From contig NZ_BAAAYO010000005.1 of the NCBI RefSeq assembly GCF_039536325.1, positions 248,001 to 312,000 on the forward strand: DNA of 64,000 nt, written 5' to 3'. Positions 34,042 to 43,431 of the stretch are shown in pieces (the stretch's first letter is position 1; every line of letters begins with the position of its first letter). The DNA comes from Paenibacillus_AB hodogayensis. Its GTDB lineage: Bacteria; Bacillota; Bacilli; Paenibacillales; NBRC-103111. The notes under the pieces are model-generated. The model was not told where the DNA came from, did no database searches, and was given only the letters and a program-made list of their open reading frames with translations. Both the position numbers and the translations under genes were made by a program.

Positions 34042-34584
34042 ATGAATCCGGAGAAGCTCGTCATCATGGACGAGACAGCTATTCGCCGCGCCTTGACGCG
34101 CATCGCGCACGAAATTTTGGAAAAAAATAAAGGCGTTGGCGACAGCATCATGATCGGCATACGTACGCGCGGCATTTACTTTGCGAACCGGATTGCGGAG
34201 CGCATTCGCGAGATCGAAGGCGTGCCGGTGCCGGTAGGGGAGCTCGACATTACGTCGTACCGCGACGACAGGGTGCGCGCGCAAGGTACGGGCGACACCC
34301 AGACGCTGAAGGCGCCGGACATCGAGGACAAGCGGGTTATCCTGTGCGACGACGTGCTGTACACGGGACGGACGGTGCGGGCGGCGATGGACGCGCTGAT
34401 CGACCTCGGCAGGCCGCGTATGATCCAACTGGCCGTGCTGGTCGACCGCGGGCACCGCGAGCTGCCGATCCGCCCGGATTACGTAGGGAAGAACGTACCG
34501 ACCTCCAAACTGGAGCAGATCGAGGTCCGATTGAACGAAGTGGACCGCAAGGACGAAGTCGTCATCATTCAGCAAAGGGGATAA
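34042..34584 (+). CDS. pyrR: Bifunctional pyr operon attenuator/uracil phosphoribosyltransferase PyrR
   Basis: RNA-binding regulator that binds the leader loop upstream when UMP is high; also a weak uracil phosphoribosyltransferase. 180 residues. PRPP-binding motif VILCDDVLYTGRTVRAA, and TRGIYFANRIAERI near the N-terminus. First gene of the operon, overlapping nothing and ending 5 bases before pyrB; the pyrP permease that follows pyrR in B. subtilis is absent, and so is the second attenuator. Confidence 0.97.
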   Translation: MNPEKLVIMDETAIRRALTRIAHEILEKNKGVGDSIMIGIRTRGIYFANRIAERIREIEGVPVPVGELDITSYRDDRVRAQGTGDTQTLKAPDIEDKRVILCDDVLYTGRTVRAAMDALIDLGRPRMIQLAVLVDRGHRELPIRPDYVGKNVPTSKLEQIEVRLNEVDRKDEVVIIQQRG

Positions 34585-34589
34585 CGGGT

Positions 34590-35498
34590 ATGACGCAAAC
34601 GAATATTGCCAGCGAAAGGCATTTGCTCGGACTCAGGCAGCTCGGCAAGGAGGAGATCGTCGGCATTCTCGACCGAGCCGCCCACTGGGAACGGCAAACG
34701 AACAAGGTGAATCCGGTCTTGGAGGGCAAATTCGTCGCCAACATGTTTTTCGAGAACAGCACGCGCACCCGGTTCTCGTTCGAAGTGGCGGAGAAGCGGC
34801 TCGGCGCTCAAGTGCTCAACTTCTCGGCTGCGGCGTCGAGCGTGGAGAAGGGCGAGTCGATCTATGACACGGTACGCACGCTGGAGTCGATGGGAATCGA
34901 CGCGGGCGTCATCCGGATGAAGCCGATCGGTCTGCTGGCCGAGCTGGCGGACAAAATCAAGGTGCCGCTGATCAACGCGGGAGACGGCAACAACGAGCAT
35001 CCGACGCAGGCTCTGCTCGATTTATATACGATGCGCAAGACGTTCGGAGAGATCAAAGGCTTGACCGTTTCGATCATCGGTGATATCCTGCATAGCCGGG
35101 TGGCGCGCTCCAATCTGTGGGGACTGCACAAGCTCGGCGCCAACGTGAAGTTTTGCGCGCCGGACAATATGCAGGCTCCGGACCTGAGCGAATACGCTCC
35201 GTACGTCGGCCTGGAAGAAGCGCTGCAGGCGGACGTCGTCATGGCGCTGCGCGTGCAGTTGGAGCGGCACGACAAGGGCTTTATCCGCTCGGCGGAAGAA
35301 TATCGGGAGCATTACGGCCTGACGGTGGAACGGGCTGCGGCGATGCAGCCGCACGCCATCATCATGCATCCGGCCCCGGTCAACCGCGGCGTCGAGATCG
35401 ACGACGAGCTGGTGGAGCACGAGAAATCGAAAATTTTCACGCAAATGAGCCATGGCGTACCGATCCGCATGGCGGTCATCGAACGGGCTCTTGCTTAA
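34590..35498 (+). CDS. pyrB: Aspartate carbamoyltransferase catalytic subunit
   Basis: Condenses carbamoyl phosphate and aspartate to carbamoyl-aspartate. 302 residues, the unregulated Bacillus-type chain. Carbamoyl-phosphate loop ENSTRTRFSFE, EHPTQALLDLYT and the aspartate loop HPAPVNRGVEI are all intact. ATG 34590 is immediately after pyrR; longer upstream frames overlap pyrR and are ignored. Confidence 0.97.
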   Translation: MTQTNIASERHLLGLRQLGKEEIVGILDRAAHWERQTNKVNPVLEGKFVANMFFENSTRTRFSFEVAEKRLGAQVLNFSAAASSVEKGESIYDTVRTLESMGIDAGVIRMKPIGLLAELADKIKVPLINAGDGNNEHPTQALLDLYTMRKTFGEIKGLTVSIIGDILHSRVARSNLWGLHKLGANVKFCAPDNMQAPDLSEYAPYVGLEEALQADVVMALRVQLERHDKGFIRSAEEYREHYGLTVERAAAMQPHAIIMHPAPVNRGVEIDDELVEHEKSKIFTQMSHGVPIRMAVIERALA

Positions 35499-35522
35499 CG
35501 AATACGGATCAGGAGGCGAACC

Positions 35523-36809
35523 ATGGGAACCTGGATTATAAACGGAAGCGTGCCGGCACGCGGCCGCAACGAGCTGAAAAGCTTACACCTGTTCATCGAG
35601 GACGGCAAAATCGCGGCGATTCGGGATGCGTCGGAAGGCGCGCCGAACACGAACGGGCACGAGACGATCGACGCTGCGGGCAAGCTTGTATCGGCGGGAT
35701 TCATCGATATGCACGTCCACCTGCGCGAGCCGGGCTTCGAATACAAGGAAACGATCGCCAGCGGAACGCGTTCCGCTGCGCGAGGGGGCTATACGGCGAT
35801 CGCCTGCATGCCGAATACGCGCCCGGTCATCGATAAAGTCGAGACGGTCAACTACGTACTGGACAAAGCCGAGACGGAAGGAATCGTCCGCGTGCTGCCG
35901 TACGGCTGCATTTCCAAAAACCAGCTCGGCCGGGAGCTGACCGATTTCGCCGGACTGAAGGAAGCGGGCGTAGTCGGCTTTACGGACGACGGAGTAGGCG
36001 TGCAAAGCGCGCAAATGATGAAGGACGCGATGGCGCTGGCCGCCTCGCTCGATATGCCGGTCATCGCCCACTGCGAGGACAATACGCTCGTCGAGGGCGG
36101 TGCGGTAACCGAGGGCGAATTCGCCCGCCGCAACGGCATGAAGGGCATTCCGAACGAGTCCGAAGCGATTCATGTCGGACGGGACATTTTGCTGGCGGAA
36201 GCGACCGGCGTCCACTACCACGTCTGTCACGTCAGCGCGGAGCAGTCGGTGCGGCTCATTCGCCATGGCAAGCAGTTCGGCGTCAAGGTGACCTCGGAAG
36301 TATGCCCGCATCATCTGCTGCTGTCGGACGAAGATATTCCCGGCATGGACGCCGACTGGAAAATGAACCCGCCGCTGCGCACGCCTAAGGACGTCGAAGC
36401 GGTGATCGCAGGGCTTGAGGACGGCACGATCGACATTATCGTCACCGACCATGCGCCGCACAGCCAGGAAGAGAAGGCGCGCGGCATGCAGCTGGCGCCG
36501 TTCGGCATCGTCGGCTTCGAAACCGCGTTCCCGCTGCTCTATACGAAATTCGTTCGCACCGGGCGCTGGACGCTGGAGTTTTTGCTGGACCGGATGACGT
36601 CCAAGCCGGCCGAACTATTCGGACTGCCTTGGGGTGTGCTGGAAGTCGGCCGCGAGGCGGACCTGACGCTGGTCGATCTGGACACCGAGCGTGTGGTCGA
36701 TCCGGAGCAATTTTTGAGCAAAGGTCGCAACACTCCGTTCACCGGCTGGAAGCTGTACGGCTGGCCGACGCTGACGATGGTTGCCGGAAAGACCGTTTGG
36801 AGCGAGTAA
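35523..36809 (+). CDS. pyrC: Dihydroorotase
   Basis: Zinc amidohydrolase cyclising carbamoyl-aspartate to dihydroorotate. 428 residues, class I type. Metal ligands in DMHVHLREPGFE, HHLLLSDEDI and the Asp of TDHAPHSQEEK. AGGAGG before ATG 35523. In the usual pyrB-pyrC-carA order. Confidence 0.97.
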   Translation: MGTWIINGSVPARGRNELKSLHLFIEDGKIAAIRDASEGAPNTNGHETIDAAGKLVSAGFIDMHVHLREPGFEYKETIASGTRSAARGGYTAIACMPNTRPVIDKVETVNYVLDKAETEGIVRVLPYGCISKNQLGRELTDFAGLKEAGVVGFTDDGVGVQSAQMMKDAMALAASLDMPVIAHCEDNTLVEGGAVTEGEFARRNGMKGIPNESEAIHVGRDILLAEATGVHYHVCHVSAEQSVRLIRHGKQFGVKVTSEVCPHHLLLSDEDIPGMDADWKMNPPLRTPKDVEAVIAGLEDGTIDIIVTDHAPHSQEEKARGMQLAPFGIVGFETAFPLLYTKFVRTGRWTLEFLLDRMTSKPAELFGLPWGVLEVGREADLTLVDLDTERVVDPEQFLSKGRNTPFTGWKLYGWPTLTMVAGKTVWSE

Positions 36810-36927
36810 AATAACGACATAGATGACCGTTATGCCGCGGAATATTGGGGCGGCTTGGAAACACTAAACGCAACGAATACATCATGACCGCTATGAACGG
36901 CAGCGATTCGACTGGAGGAATGAAACG

Positions 36928-38094
36928 ATGCAAGCAAGATTATTGTTGGAAGACGGCACGCTCTTTACGGGCAAAGCGTTCGGCAGCGAAGGCGAGTCGA
37001 CGGGCGAAGTCGTATTCAATACCGGGATGACCGGCTATCAGGAAGTATTGTCCGACCCTTCGTACTGTGGACAAATCGTCACGATGACGTACCCGCTTAT
37101 CGGCAACTACGGGATTACCCGCGACGACTTCGAGTCGATCCGCCCATTCATTCACGGGTTCGTCGTGCGCGAGCATGAAGAAGTGCCGAGCAACTGGCGC
37201 ACGGATTATACGCTTGACAGCTTGTTGAAGGAATACGGCATCGTGGGCATCAGCGGCATCGACACCCGGATGCTGACCCGCATCATCCGCCATCACGGCG
37301 TCATGAAGGGCATGCTGACCACATCGAACCGGTCCGTAGAAGACATGCTGGAGCAATTGAAGGCGACTCGGCTCATTACGGATCAAGTATCCCGCGTCTC
37401 CACGAAGAGCGTATTCGGCTGCCCGGGCACGAAGGAGCGCATCGTCTTGGTGGATTTCGGCGCCAAGAGCGGCATTATCCGCGACTTGACCAAGCGCGGC
37501 TGCGACGTCGTCGTCGTGCCCCAGGATGCGACCGCCGACCAAATCCGCCGGCTGAAACCGGACGGCGTGCTTCTGTCGAACGGCCCCGGTGATCCGAAGG
37601 ACGTTCCTCACGCAGTCGCGATGATCGCCGAGCTGCTCGGCGAAGTGCCGATCTTCGGCATCTGCTTGGGCCACCAGTTGTTCGCGCTCGCTTGCGGAGC
37701 CGATACGGAGAAGTTGAAATTCGGCCACCGCGGAGGCAACCACCCGGTCAAGGAACTCATATCCGGCCGCTGCTACATTACATCGCAAAATCACGGTTAC
37801 ACGGTCAAGGAAGATTCCATCGCCGGCACCGATCTGATCGTCACCCATATTAACAACAACGACAAAACGGTCGAAGGCTTGAAGCACAAAACCCACCCGG
37901 CTTTCTCGGTGCAATACCATCCGGAAGCCGCTCCGGGGCCGTTCGATTCGAGCTACCTGTTCGACGATTTTCTAACGATGATCCACAGCTTCAAGGAACA
38001 GCATCCACGCGCGCCGAGACAGGCGGAAATCGTGGCTGCGCACGGCGCATCCGCAGCGCAACGGAGAGGGGAACTCGCATATGCCAAAAAATAA
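36928..38094 (+). CDS. carA: Carbamoyl-phosphate synthase small (glutaminase) subunit
   Basis: Class I glutamine amidotransferase supplying ammonia to CarB. 388 residues. Nucleophile Cys in FGICLGHQLFALA, catalytic His/Glu in QYHPEAAPGP. The gap before it (36810-36927) contains only non-coding sequence and an AGGA site. ATG 36928; the end overlaps carB by 14 bases. The C-terminal tail past YLFDDFLTMIHSF (about 30 residues) is unusually long and low-complexity (HGASAAQRR). Confidence 0.96.
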   Translation: MQARLLLEDGTLFTGKAFGSEGESTGEVVFNTGMTGYQEVLSDPSYCGQIVTMTYPLIGNYGITRDDFESIRPFIHGFVVREHEEVPSNWRTDYTLDSLLKEYGIVGISGIDTRMLTRIIRHHGVMKGMLTTSNRSVEDMLEQLKATRLITDQVSRVSTKSVFGCPGTKERIVLVDFGAKSGIIRDLTKRGCDVVVVPQDATADQIRRLKPDGVLLSNGPGDPKDVPHAVAMIAELLGEVPIFGICLGHQLFALACGADTEKLKFGHRGGNHPVKELISGRCYITSQNHGYTVKEDSIAGTDLIVTHINNNDKTVEGLKHKTHPAFSVQYHPEAAPGPFDSSYLFDDFLTMIHSFKEQHPRAPRQAEIVAAHGASAAQRRGELAYAKK

Positions 38095-41000
38095 ATCGCT
38101 GAAAAAAATACTCGTTATTGGCTCCGGTCCGATCGTCATCGGTCAGGCCGCCGAGTTCGACTATGCCGGTACGCAAGCGTGCGAGGCGTTGAAGGAAGAA
38201 GGCTTGGAGGTCGTGCTGATCAACAGCAACCCGGCCACCATCATGACCGATACGAACATGGCCGACAAAGTATACATCGAGCCGATTACGCTGGAATTCG
38301 TATCCCAAATTATCCGTCAGGAAAAACCGGACGGCCTGCTGCCCACGCTTGGCGGCCAGACCGGTCTGAACATGGCGGTTGCGCTGGCCAAAGCCGGCGT
38401 GCTGGAGAGCGAAAATGTGAAGCTGCTCGGCACGCAGCTCAACTCGATCGAGAAAGCCGAAGACCGTGATCTGTTCCGCGATCTGATGCGCGAGCTGGAT
38501 CAGCCGGTGCCGGCCAGCGTCATCGTGACGACGGTTCCACAAGCCGTCGATTTCGCCAACGAGATCGGCTATCCGATCATCGTGCGTCCGGCCTATACGC
38601 TGGGCGGCACGGGCGGGGGCATTTGCAACACCGAGGAAGAATTGGTGGAAATCGTCGCGTCCGGCCTCCGGTACAGCCCGATCGGGCAATGCCTCGTCGA
38701 GCGCAGCATCGCCGGCATGAAGGAAGTCGAATACGAAGTTATGCGCGATGCCAACGACAACTGTATCGTCGTCTGCAACATGGAAAACTTCGACCCGGTC
38801 GGCGTCCATACGGGCGACAGCATCGTCGTGGCGCCTAGCCAGACGCTGTCCGACCGCGAGTACCAAATGCTTCGCTCCGCTTCGCTCAAGATCATTCGCG
38901 CGCTGAACATCGAGGGCGGCTGCAACGTGCAATTCGCGCTCGATCCGCACAGCTTCCAATACTACGTTATTGAGGTTAACCCGCGCGTCAGCCGGTCGTC
39001 GGCGCTTGCTTCCAAGGCTACGGGCTACCCGATCGCCAAGATGGCGGCGAAGATTGCCGTCGGCTACACGCTCGACGAACTGGTCAATCCGGTTACCGGA
39101 CAAACCTATGCCTGCTTCGAACCGACCTTGGACTACATCGTATCGAAAATTCCGCGCTGGCCGTTCGACAAGTTTACGAGCGCCAACCGCAAGCTCGGCA
39201 CACAGATGAAAGCCACAGGCGAAGTCATGGCGATCGGCCGGACGTTCGAGGAATCGATCCAAAAGGCGATCCGCTCGCTGGAAATCGGCGTGCACCGTCT
39301 GTTCCTCAAAGGCACGGACGAGCTTGACACCGAGACGTTGGAGAACCGTCTGCGGAAGCCGGACGACGAGCGTCTGTTCCTGATCGCCGAAGCGTACCGC
39401 AGAGGCTACACGCTGCAGCAAATCCAGGATTTGACCCAAATCGACTGGTGGTTCCTCGGCAAGCTGGAAGGGCTGCTGCTTTTCGAATCGCAGCTGGGCG
39501 GCGAGCTGACGGACGAGCTGCTGCTCGAAGCGAAGCGCAAAGGCTTCACCGACCGCGCCATCGCCGAAATTCGTACGCTGGCCGGAGCGGACTCGCTGAT
39601 CAAGGAAGCGGACATTCGCATTCACCGACTGGAACGCAAGATCAAGCCGGTATACAAAATGGTCGACACGTGCGCAGCCGAGTTCGAAGCGACGACGCCG
39701 TACTACTACTCGACCTATGAAACCGAAGACGAAGTGCTGGAGACAAGCAAGGAGAAGGTCGTCGTCCTCGGCTCCGGTCCGATCCGGATCGGCCAAGGGA
39801 TCGAATTCGACTACTCGACCGTGCATGCCGTATGGGCCATTCAGGCGGCCGGCTACGAAGCGGTTATTATTAACAACAACCCTGAGACGGTATCGACCGA
39901 CTTCAGCACGTCCGACCGTCTGTACTTCGAGCCGCTGTTCTTCGAGGACGTCATGAACGTCATCGAGCGCGAGAAGCCGATCGGGGTCATCGTGCAGTTC
40001 GGCGGCCAGACAGCGATCAATCTGGCGGCTCCGTTGACCAAAGCCGGCGTACGCATTCTCGGCAGCAGTCTGGAAAGCATCGACGCCGCGGAAGACCGCA
40101 AGAAGTTCGAAGCGCTCCTGCGCAGTCTGGACGTGGCCCAGCCTCCGGGCGGCACGGTTACCTCCGTCGACCAAGCGGTCGGAACGGCTTCGCAATTCGG
40201 CTATCCGGTGCTCGTCCGTCCGTCGTACGTACTCGGCGGCCGCGCGATGGAAATTGTCTATTCCGATGCGGAGCTGCTCAGCTACATGGAATACGCCGTG
40301 AAGATCAATCCGGAGCATCCGGTGCTGATCGACCGCTACATGCTTGGCAAGGAAGTGGAAGTCGATGCCATCTGCGACAAGGAAACGGTGCTCATTCCGG
40401 GCATCATGGAGCATATCGAGCGCGCCGGCGTCCACTCCGGGGACTCGATCTCGGTATACCCGCCGCAGACCGTTTCGGAAGAGCTGAAGCAGAAGATCGT
40501 CGACATCACGATCAAGATCGCGCGTGCTCTGGAAGTTGTCGGTCTGGTCAATATCCAGTTTGTCATCTATCAGGACGAAGTGTACGTCATCGAAGTAAAC
40601 CCGCGTTCCTCGCGGACGGTTCCTTTCCTGAGCAAAGTGACGAACGTGCCGATGGCCAACGTCGCTACCCGGGTCATCATGGGCCAGAAGCTGGCGGACA
40701 TGGGCTACGAGAACGGCTTGTGGCCGGAGGACGACCATGTCTCCGTCAAGGTGCCGGTATTCTCCTTCGCCAAGCTGCGCCGCGTCGAGCCAACGCTCGG
40801 TCCGGAAATGAAGTCGACCGGCGAGGTCATGGGCCGCGACCGCAACTTCGCCAAGGCGCTGTACAAGGGCTTTATCGGCTCGGGGATGAAAATTCCGCCG
40901 ACCGGCGCGATTATCGCCACGATCGCCGACAAAGACAAGGAAGAAGCGGTCGAAATTTTGCGAGGCTTCTTCGAACTCGGCTACAAAATCGTTGCAACCG

Positions 41001-41305
41001 GCGGCACCGCCGATTCGTTGGAGAAAGCCGGCCTGCGCGTCGAGCGCGTCAATAAGCTGAGCGAAGGCTCGCCGAACATTCTCGATCTGATCCGCAACGG
41101 CGAGGCGCACTTCGTTGTCAACACGCTGACGAAGGGCAAGACGCCGGAGCGCGACGGCTTCCGCATCCGCCGCGAAGCGGTCGAGAACGGGGTCGTCTGC
41201 ATGACCTCGCTCGATACGGTAAGCGCGCTGCTGCATGTGCTGAATACGATCAACTTCTCGTCGCGCGCTATGCCTTCCGGCCTTCCGACCGGGGCCGTCA
41301 AGTAA
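38081..41305 (+). CDS. carB: Carbamoyl-phosphate synthase large subunit
   Basis: Makes carbamoyl phosphate from bicarbonate, ammonia and two ATP. 1074 residues with the expected duplicated halves: first ATP-grasp domain (GSGPIVIGQAAEFDYAG), oligomerisation region, second half (GSGPIRIGQGIEFDYST), and C-terminal MGS-like allosteric domain. Start overlaps carA. Any arginine pathway need for carbamoyl phosphate may be served by this single enzyme, relevant to the carbamoyltransferase at 49 kb. Confidence 0.97.
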   Translation: MPKNKSLKKILVIGSGPIVIGQAAEFDYAGTQACEALKEEGLEVVLINSNPATIMTDTNMADKVYIEPITLEFVSQIIRQEKPDGLLPTLGGQTGLNMAVALAKAGVLESENVKLLGTQLNSIEKAEDRDLFRDLMRELDQPVPASVIVTTVPQAVDFANEIGYPIIVRPAYTLGGTGGGICNTEEELVEIVASGLRYSPIGQCLVERSIAGMKEVEYEVMRDANDNCIVVCNMENFDPVGVHTGDSIVVAPSQTLSDREYQMLRSASLKIIRALNIEGGCNVQFALDPHSFQYYVIEVNPRVSRSSALASKATGYPIAKMAAKIAVGYTLDELVNPVTGQTYACFEPTLDYIVSKIPRWPFDKFTSANRKLGTQMKATGEVMAIGRTFEESIQKAIRSLEIGVHRLFLKGTDELDTETLENRLRKPDDERLFLIAEAYRRGYTLQQIQDLTQIDWWFLGKLEGLLLFESQLGGELTDELLLEAKRKGFTDRAIAEIRTLAGADSLIKEADIRIHRLERKIKPVYKMVDTCAAEFEATTPYYYSTYETEDEVLETSKEKVVVLGSGPIRIGQGIEFDYSTVHAVWAIQAAGYEAVIINNNPETVSTDFSTSDRLYFEPLFFEDVMNVIEREKPIGVIVQFGGQTAINLAAPLTKAGVRILGSSLESIDAAEDRKKFEALLRSLDVAQPPGGTVTSVDQAVGTASQFGYPVLVRPSYVLGGRAMEIVYSDAELLSYMEYAVKINPEHPVLIDRYMLGKEVEVDAICDKETVLIPGIMEHIERAGVHSGDSISVYPPQTVSEELKQKIVDITIKIARALEVVGLVNIQFVIYQDEVYVIEVNPRSSRTVPFLSKVTNVPMANVATRVIMGQKLADMGYENGLWPEDDHVSVKVPVFSFAKLRRVEPTLGPEMKSTGEVMGRDRNFAKALYKGFIGSGMKIPPTGAIIATIADKDKEEAVEILRGFFELGYKIVATGGTADSLEKAGLRVERVNKLSEGSPNILDLIRNGEAHFVVNTLTKGKTPERDGFRIRREAVENGVVCMTSLDTVSALLHVLNTINFSSRAMPSGLPTGAVK

Positions 41306-41412
41306 ATCGCGCGAATCGAATAGAGCATTCCAATCAAGCCGGTTTTCGACCTATGCAAGCGGTCGGAGACCGGCTCTCGACTGACATCAAGTCGTCAAAG
41401 GAGGATTCGACG

Positions 41413-42144
41413 ATGACAACGACCGCAAATCCGGCAGAGCGGATTATCATCGCTCTCGATTATCCCGACGTTCAGGGAGCGGAGCGGCTGCTGGATCAAC
41501 TGGAAGGCATCCCTTGTTACATGAAGGTGGGCATGGAGCTGTTCTACGCCGCCGGGCCGCAGTTCGTGCTTCGGCTCAAGGAAGCGGGTTATCGCGTCTT
41601 TCTCGATCTGAAGCTGCACGATATTCCGAATACGGTCAAGGGCGGCTCGGCCAGCGTCGCCCGGCTCGGTGTCGATATGTTCAATGTGCATGCCGCAGGC
41701 GGCCGGGCCATGATGGAGGCGGCACGCGAAGGCGTCGATCAGGCGTTGTCCGGAAGTCCGGGCGCGCAGAAGCCTTTGCTGATCGGCGTGACGCAGCTGA
41801 CGAGCACCAGCCGTCAAATGCTGAACGAAGAGATCGGCATCGACGGTCCGGTCGAGGACGCCGTGCTTCGCTATGCTTCATTGGCCAAGCGGGCCGGTCT
41901 CGACGGCGTTGTGGCCTCGCCGCTGGAGGTCGTACGGATCAAGGGGCAGTGCGGAGCGTCGTTCGCAACCGTCACGCCGGGCATCCGGCCGGCCGGTTCG
42001 GCCGTAGGCGACCAGTCGCGCATTATGACGCCGCGCGAAGCGATCGAGCAAGGCACCGACTATATCGTTATCGGCCGTCCGATTACGGCGGCTGCCGATC
42101 CGCGCCAGGCGCTGGAGCAGATCGTCGAATCGATTACCGCATAA
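41413..42144 (+). CDS. pyrF: Orotidine 5'-phosphate decarboxylase
   Basis: Produces UMP from OMP. 243 residues. Catalytic FLDLKLHDIPNTVKG and phosphate loop VTPGIRPAGS, with C-terminal IVIGRPITAA. AAAGGAGG before ATG 41413 excludes the longer upstream frame. pyrK and pyrD, which separate carB and pyrF in B. subtilis, are absent. Confidence 0.96.
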   Translation: MTTTANPAERIIIALDYPDVQGAERLLDQLEGIPCYMKVGMELFYAAGPQFVLRLKEAGYRVFLDLKLHDIPNTVKGGSASVARLGVDMFNVHAAGGRAMMEAAREGVDQALSGSPGAQKPLLIGVTQLTSTSRQMLNEEIGIDGPVEDAVLRYASLAKRAGLDGVVASPLEVVRIKGQCGASFATVTPGIRPAGSAVGDQSRIMTPREAIEQGTDYIVIGRPITAAADPRQALEQIVESITA

Positions 42145-42160
42145 GGAGAGGAGCAACCGT

Positions 42161-42799
42161 ATGACGTTGCGCTATTTGGACGAACAAATTGCTGAAGCAT
42201 TGCTTGAAATCGGGGCTGTGAGCCTGCGCCCGAGGCAGCCGTTTACATGGACGTCGGGCTTGAAATCGCCGATTTATTGCGACAACCGCGTCACGATCTC
42301 GCATCCGTCCGTCCGCGATCTGATCGCGCTCGGTTTTGCCGAAAAAATCCGTGAGCAATACCCGGAGGCCGAGGTGTTGGCCGGGATCGCGACCGGGGGT
42401 ATCCCGCATGCGGCATTCGTGGCCCAGAAGCTGAATTTGCCAATGATTTACGTGCGCGACAAAGCGAAAGGCCACGGCAAGGAAAACGTCATCGAGGGCA
42501 TCGTGAAGCCGGGGCAGAAGGTCGTCATGATCGAGGACCTGATCTCGACCGGCGGCAGCTCGGTGAAGGCCGCGCAAGCCGTCCGCGACTTCGGAGCGGA
42601 CGTGCAGGGCGTTATCGCGATTTTCAATTACCAGTTGGAGAAGGCGACCGTCAACTTCGAACAGGCCAACTTCGCCTATGACTCGCTTTCCAACTACTCC
42701 GCACTGATCGACGTAGCCTTGAAGCTGGGCAAAATCGAGCAGGAGGACGTCGAGCTGCTGAAATCGTGGCGTTTGAATCCGGACAGCTACGGGGTTTAA
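42161..42799 (+). CDS. pyrE: Orotate phosphoribosyltransferase
   Basis: Attaches PRPP to orotate, giving OMP. 212 residues. PRPP motif VMIEDLISTGGSSVKAA and the Lys/Arg loop RDKAKGHGKEN are present. Last gene of the pyr operon, 17 bases after pyrF. Confidence 0.96.
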   Translation: MTLRYLDEQIAEALLEIGAVSLRPRQPFTWTSGLKSPIYCDNRVTISHPSVRDLIALGFAEKIREQYPEAEVLAGIATGGIPHAAFVAQKLNLPMIYVRDKAKGHGKENVIEGIVKPGQKVVMIEDLISTGGSSVKAAQAVRDFGADVQGVIAIFNYQLEKATVNFEQANFAYDSLSNYSALIDVALKLGKIEQEDVELLKSWRLNPDSYGV

Positions 42800-42837
42800 A
42801 GGATCATTTACACGATCAACATAATGCGTATGATTGC

Positions 42838-42887
42838 TTGCGAAAAGTGAAATGATGTAGGATAGACATGTAACTCATTTTTCGCAA
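42838..42887 (+). promoter_or_regulatory. 13-bp inverted repeat upstream of the VOC gene
   Basis: TTGCGAAAAGTGA (42838-42850) and TCATTTTTCGCAA (42875-42887) pair over their whole length with one G-T pair and a 24-base loop. It lies between pyrE and the VOC gene, ending just before the AAAGGAG ribosome site. It could be a DNA operator or an RNA hairpin; no T-run follows. Confidence 0.5.
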
Positions 42888-42905
42888 ACAAAAGGAGCTG
42901 GGCAA

Positions 42906-43325
42906 ATGGCTGTCGGAGCGTATTTAAATTTCAATGGAAACTGTCGCGAGGCTGTGGAGTTTTATGGAAAAGCGTTTGACACGGAGCCCCAGATCATGTC
43001 GTTCGGGGATGCGCCGCCCAATCCGGAGTATCCGCTTCCCGACGAGGCCAAAAGCTTGGTCATGCACGCCCGGATCCACGTCCACGGCAGCGATATCATG
43101 TTCTCCGATGTGTTTCCCGGCATGCCGTTCGTGGTGGGCAGCAATATCAGTCTTTCCGTCGTCACGGAAGACCTCGACGCCATCAAGAGCGCGTTTGAGC
43201 GTCTGAAGGAAGGCGGCACGATTATCATGGATCTTCAGGAAACGTTCTGGAGCAAAAGCTACGGCAGCTTGACGGACAAGTTCGGGGTGCAATGGCAATT
43301 TAACTACGGCACCGGCGAAATGTAA
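42906..43325 (+). CDS. PhnB-like VOC superfamily protein
   Basis: 139 residues, a single glyoxalase/VOC domain of the PhnB-like (DUF1338-like 3-demethylubiquinone) type: GAYLNFNGNCREAVEFYGKAF at the N-terminus, MHARIHVHGSDIMFSD and the C-terminal GSLTDKFGVQWQFNY. Function unknown for most members. Strong AAAAGGAG before ATG 42906. Monocistronic between a long inverted repeat and a terminator. Confidence 0.85.
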   Translation: MAVGAYLNFNGNCREAVEFYGKAFDTEPQIMSFGDAPPNPEYPLPDEAKSLVMHARIHVHGSDIMFSDVFPGMPFVVGSNISLSVVTEDLDAIKSAFERLKEGGTIIMDLQETFWSKSYGSLTDKFGVQWQFNYGTGEM

Positions 43326-43355
43326 CCCGCTTTTTTCTTTGCCTCTGAACGGCCA

Positions 43356-43410
43356 AGCCCTCCCGGCATTCGGTTATGTATCCATAGCCGAGTGCCGGGA
43401 GGGCTTTTTT
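43356..43410 (+). terminator. Strong intrinsic terminator after the VOC gene
   Basis: AGCCCTCCCGGCA (43356-43368) pairs with TGCCGGGAGGGCT (from 43393), the loop carrying CGG/CCG pairing, followed by TTTTTT. On the minus strand it lacks a T-run, so it stops mainly + strand transcription. Confidence 0.85.
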
Positions 43411-43431
43411 GGCGTTGACTCGAGTCTTACG

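Noticed and set aside
37991..41236. A 1081-codon open frame antisense to carB
   Set aside because: It mirrors the GC-rich codon pattern of carB and its translation is Arg/Asp/His-rich with no recognisable domain; carB is unmistakable.
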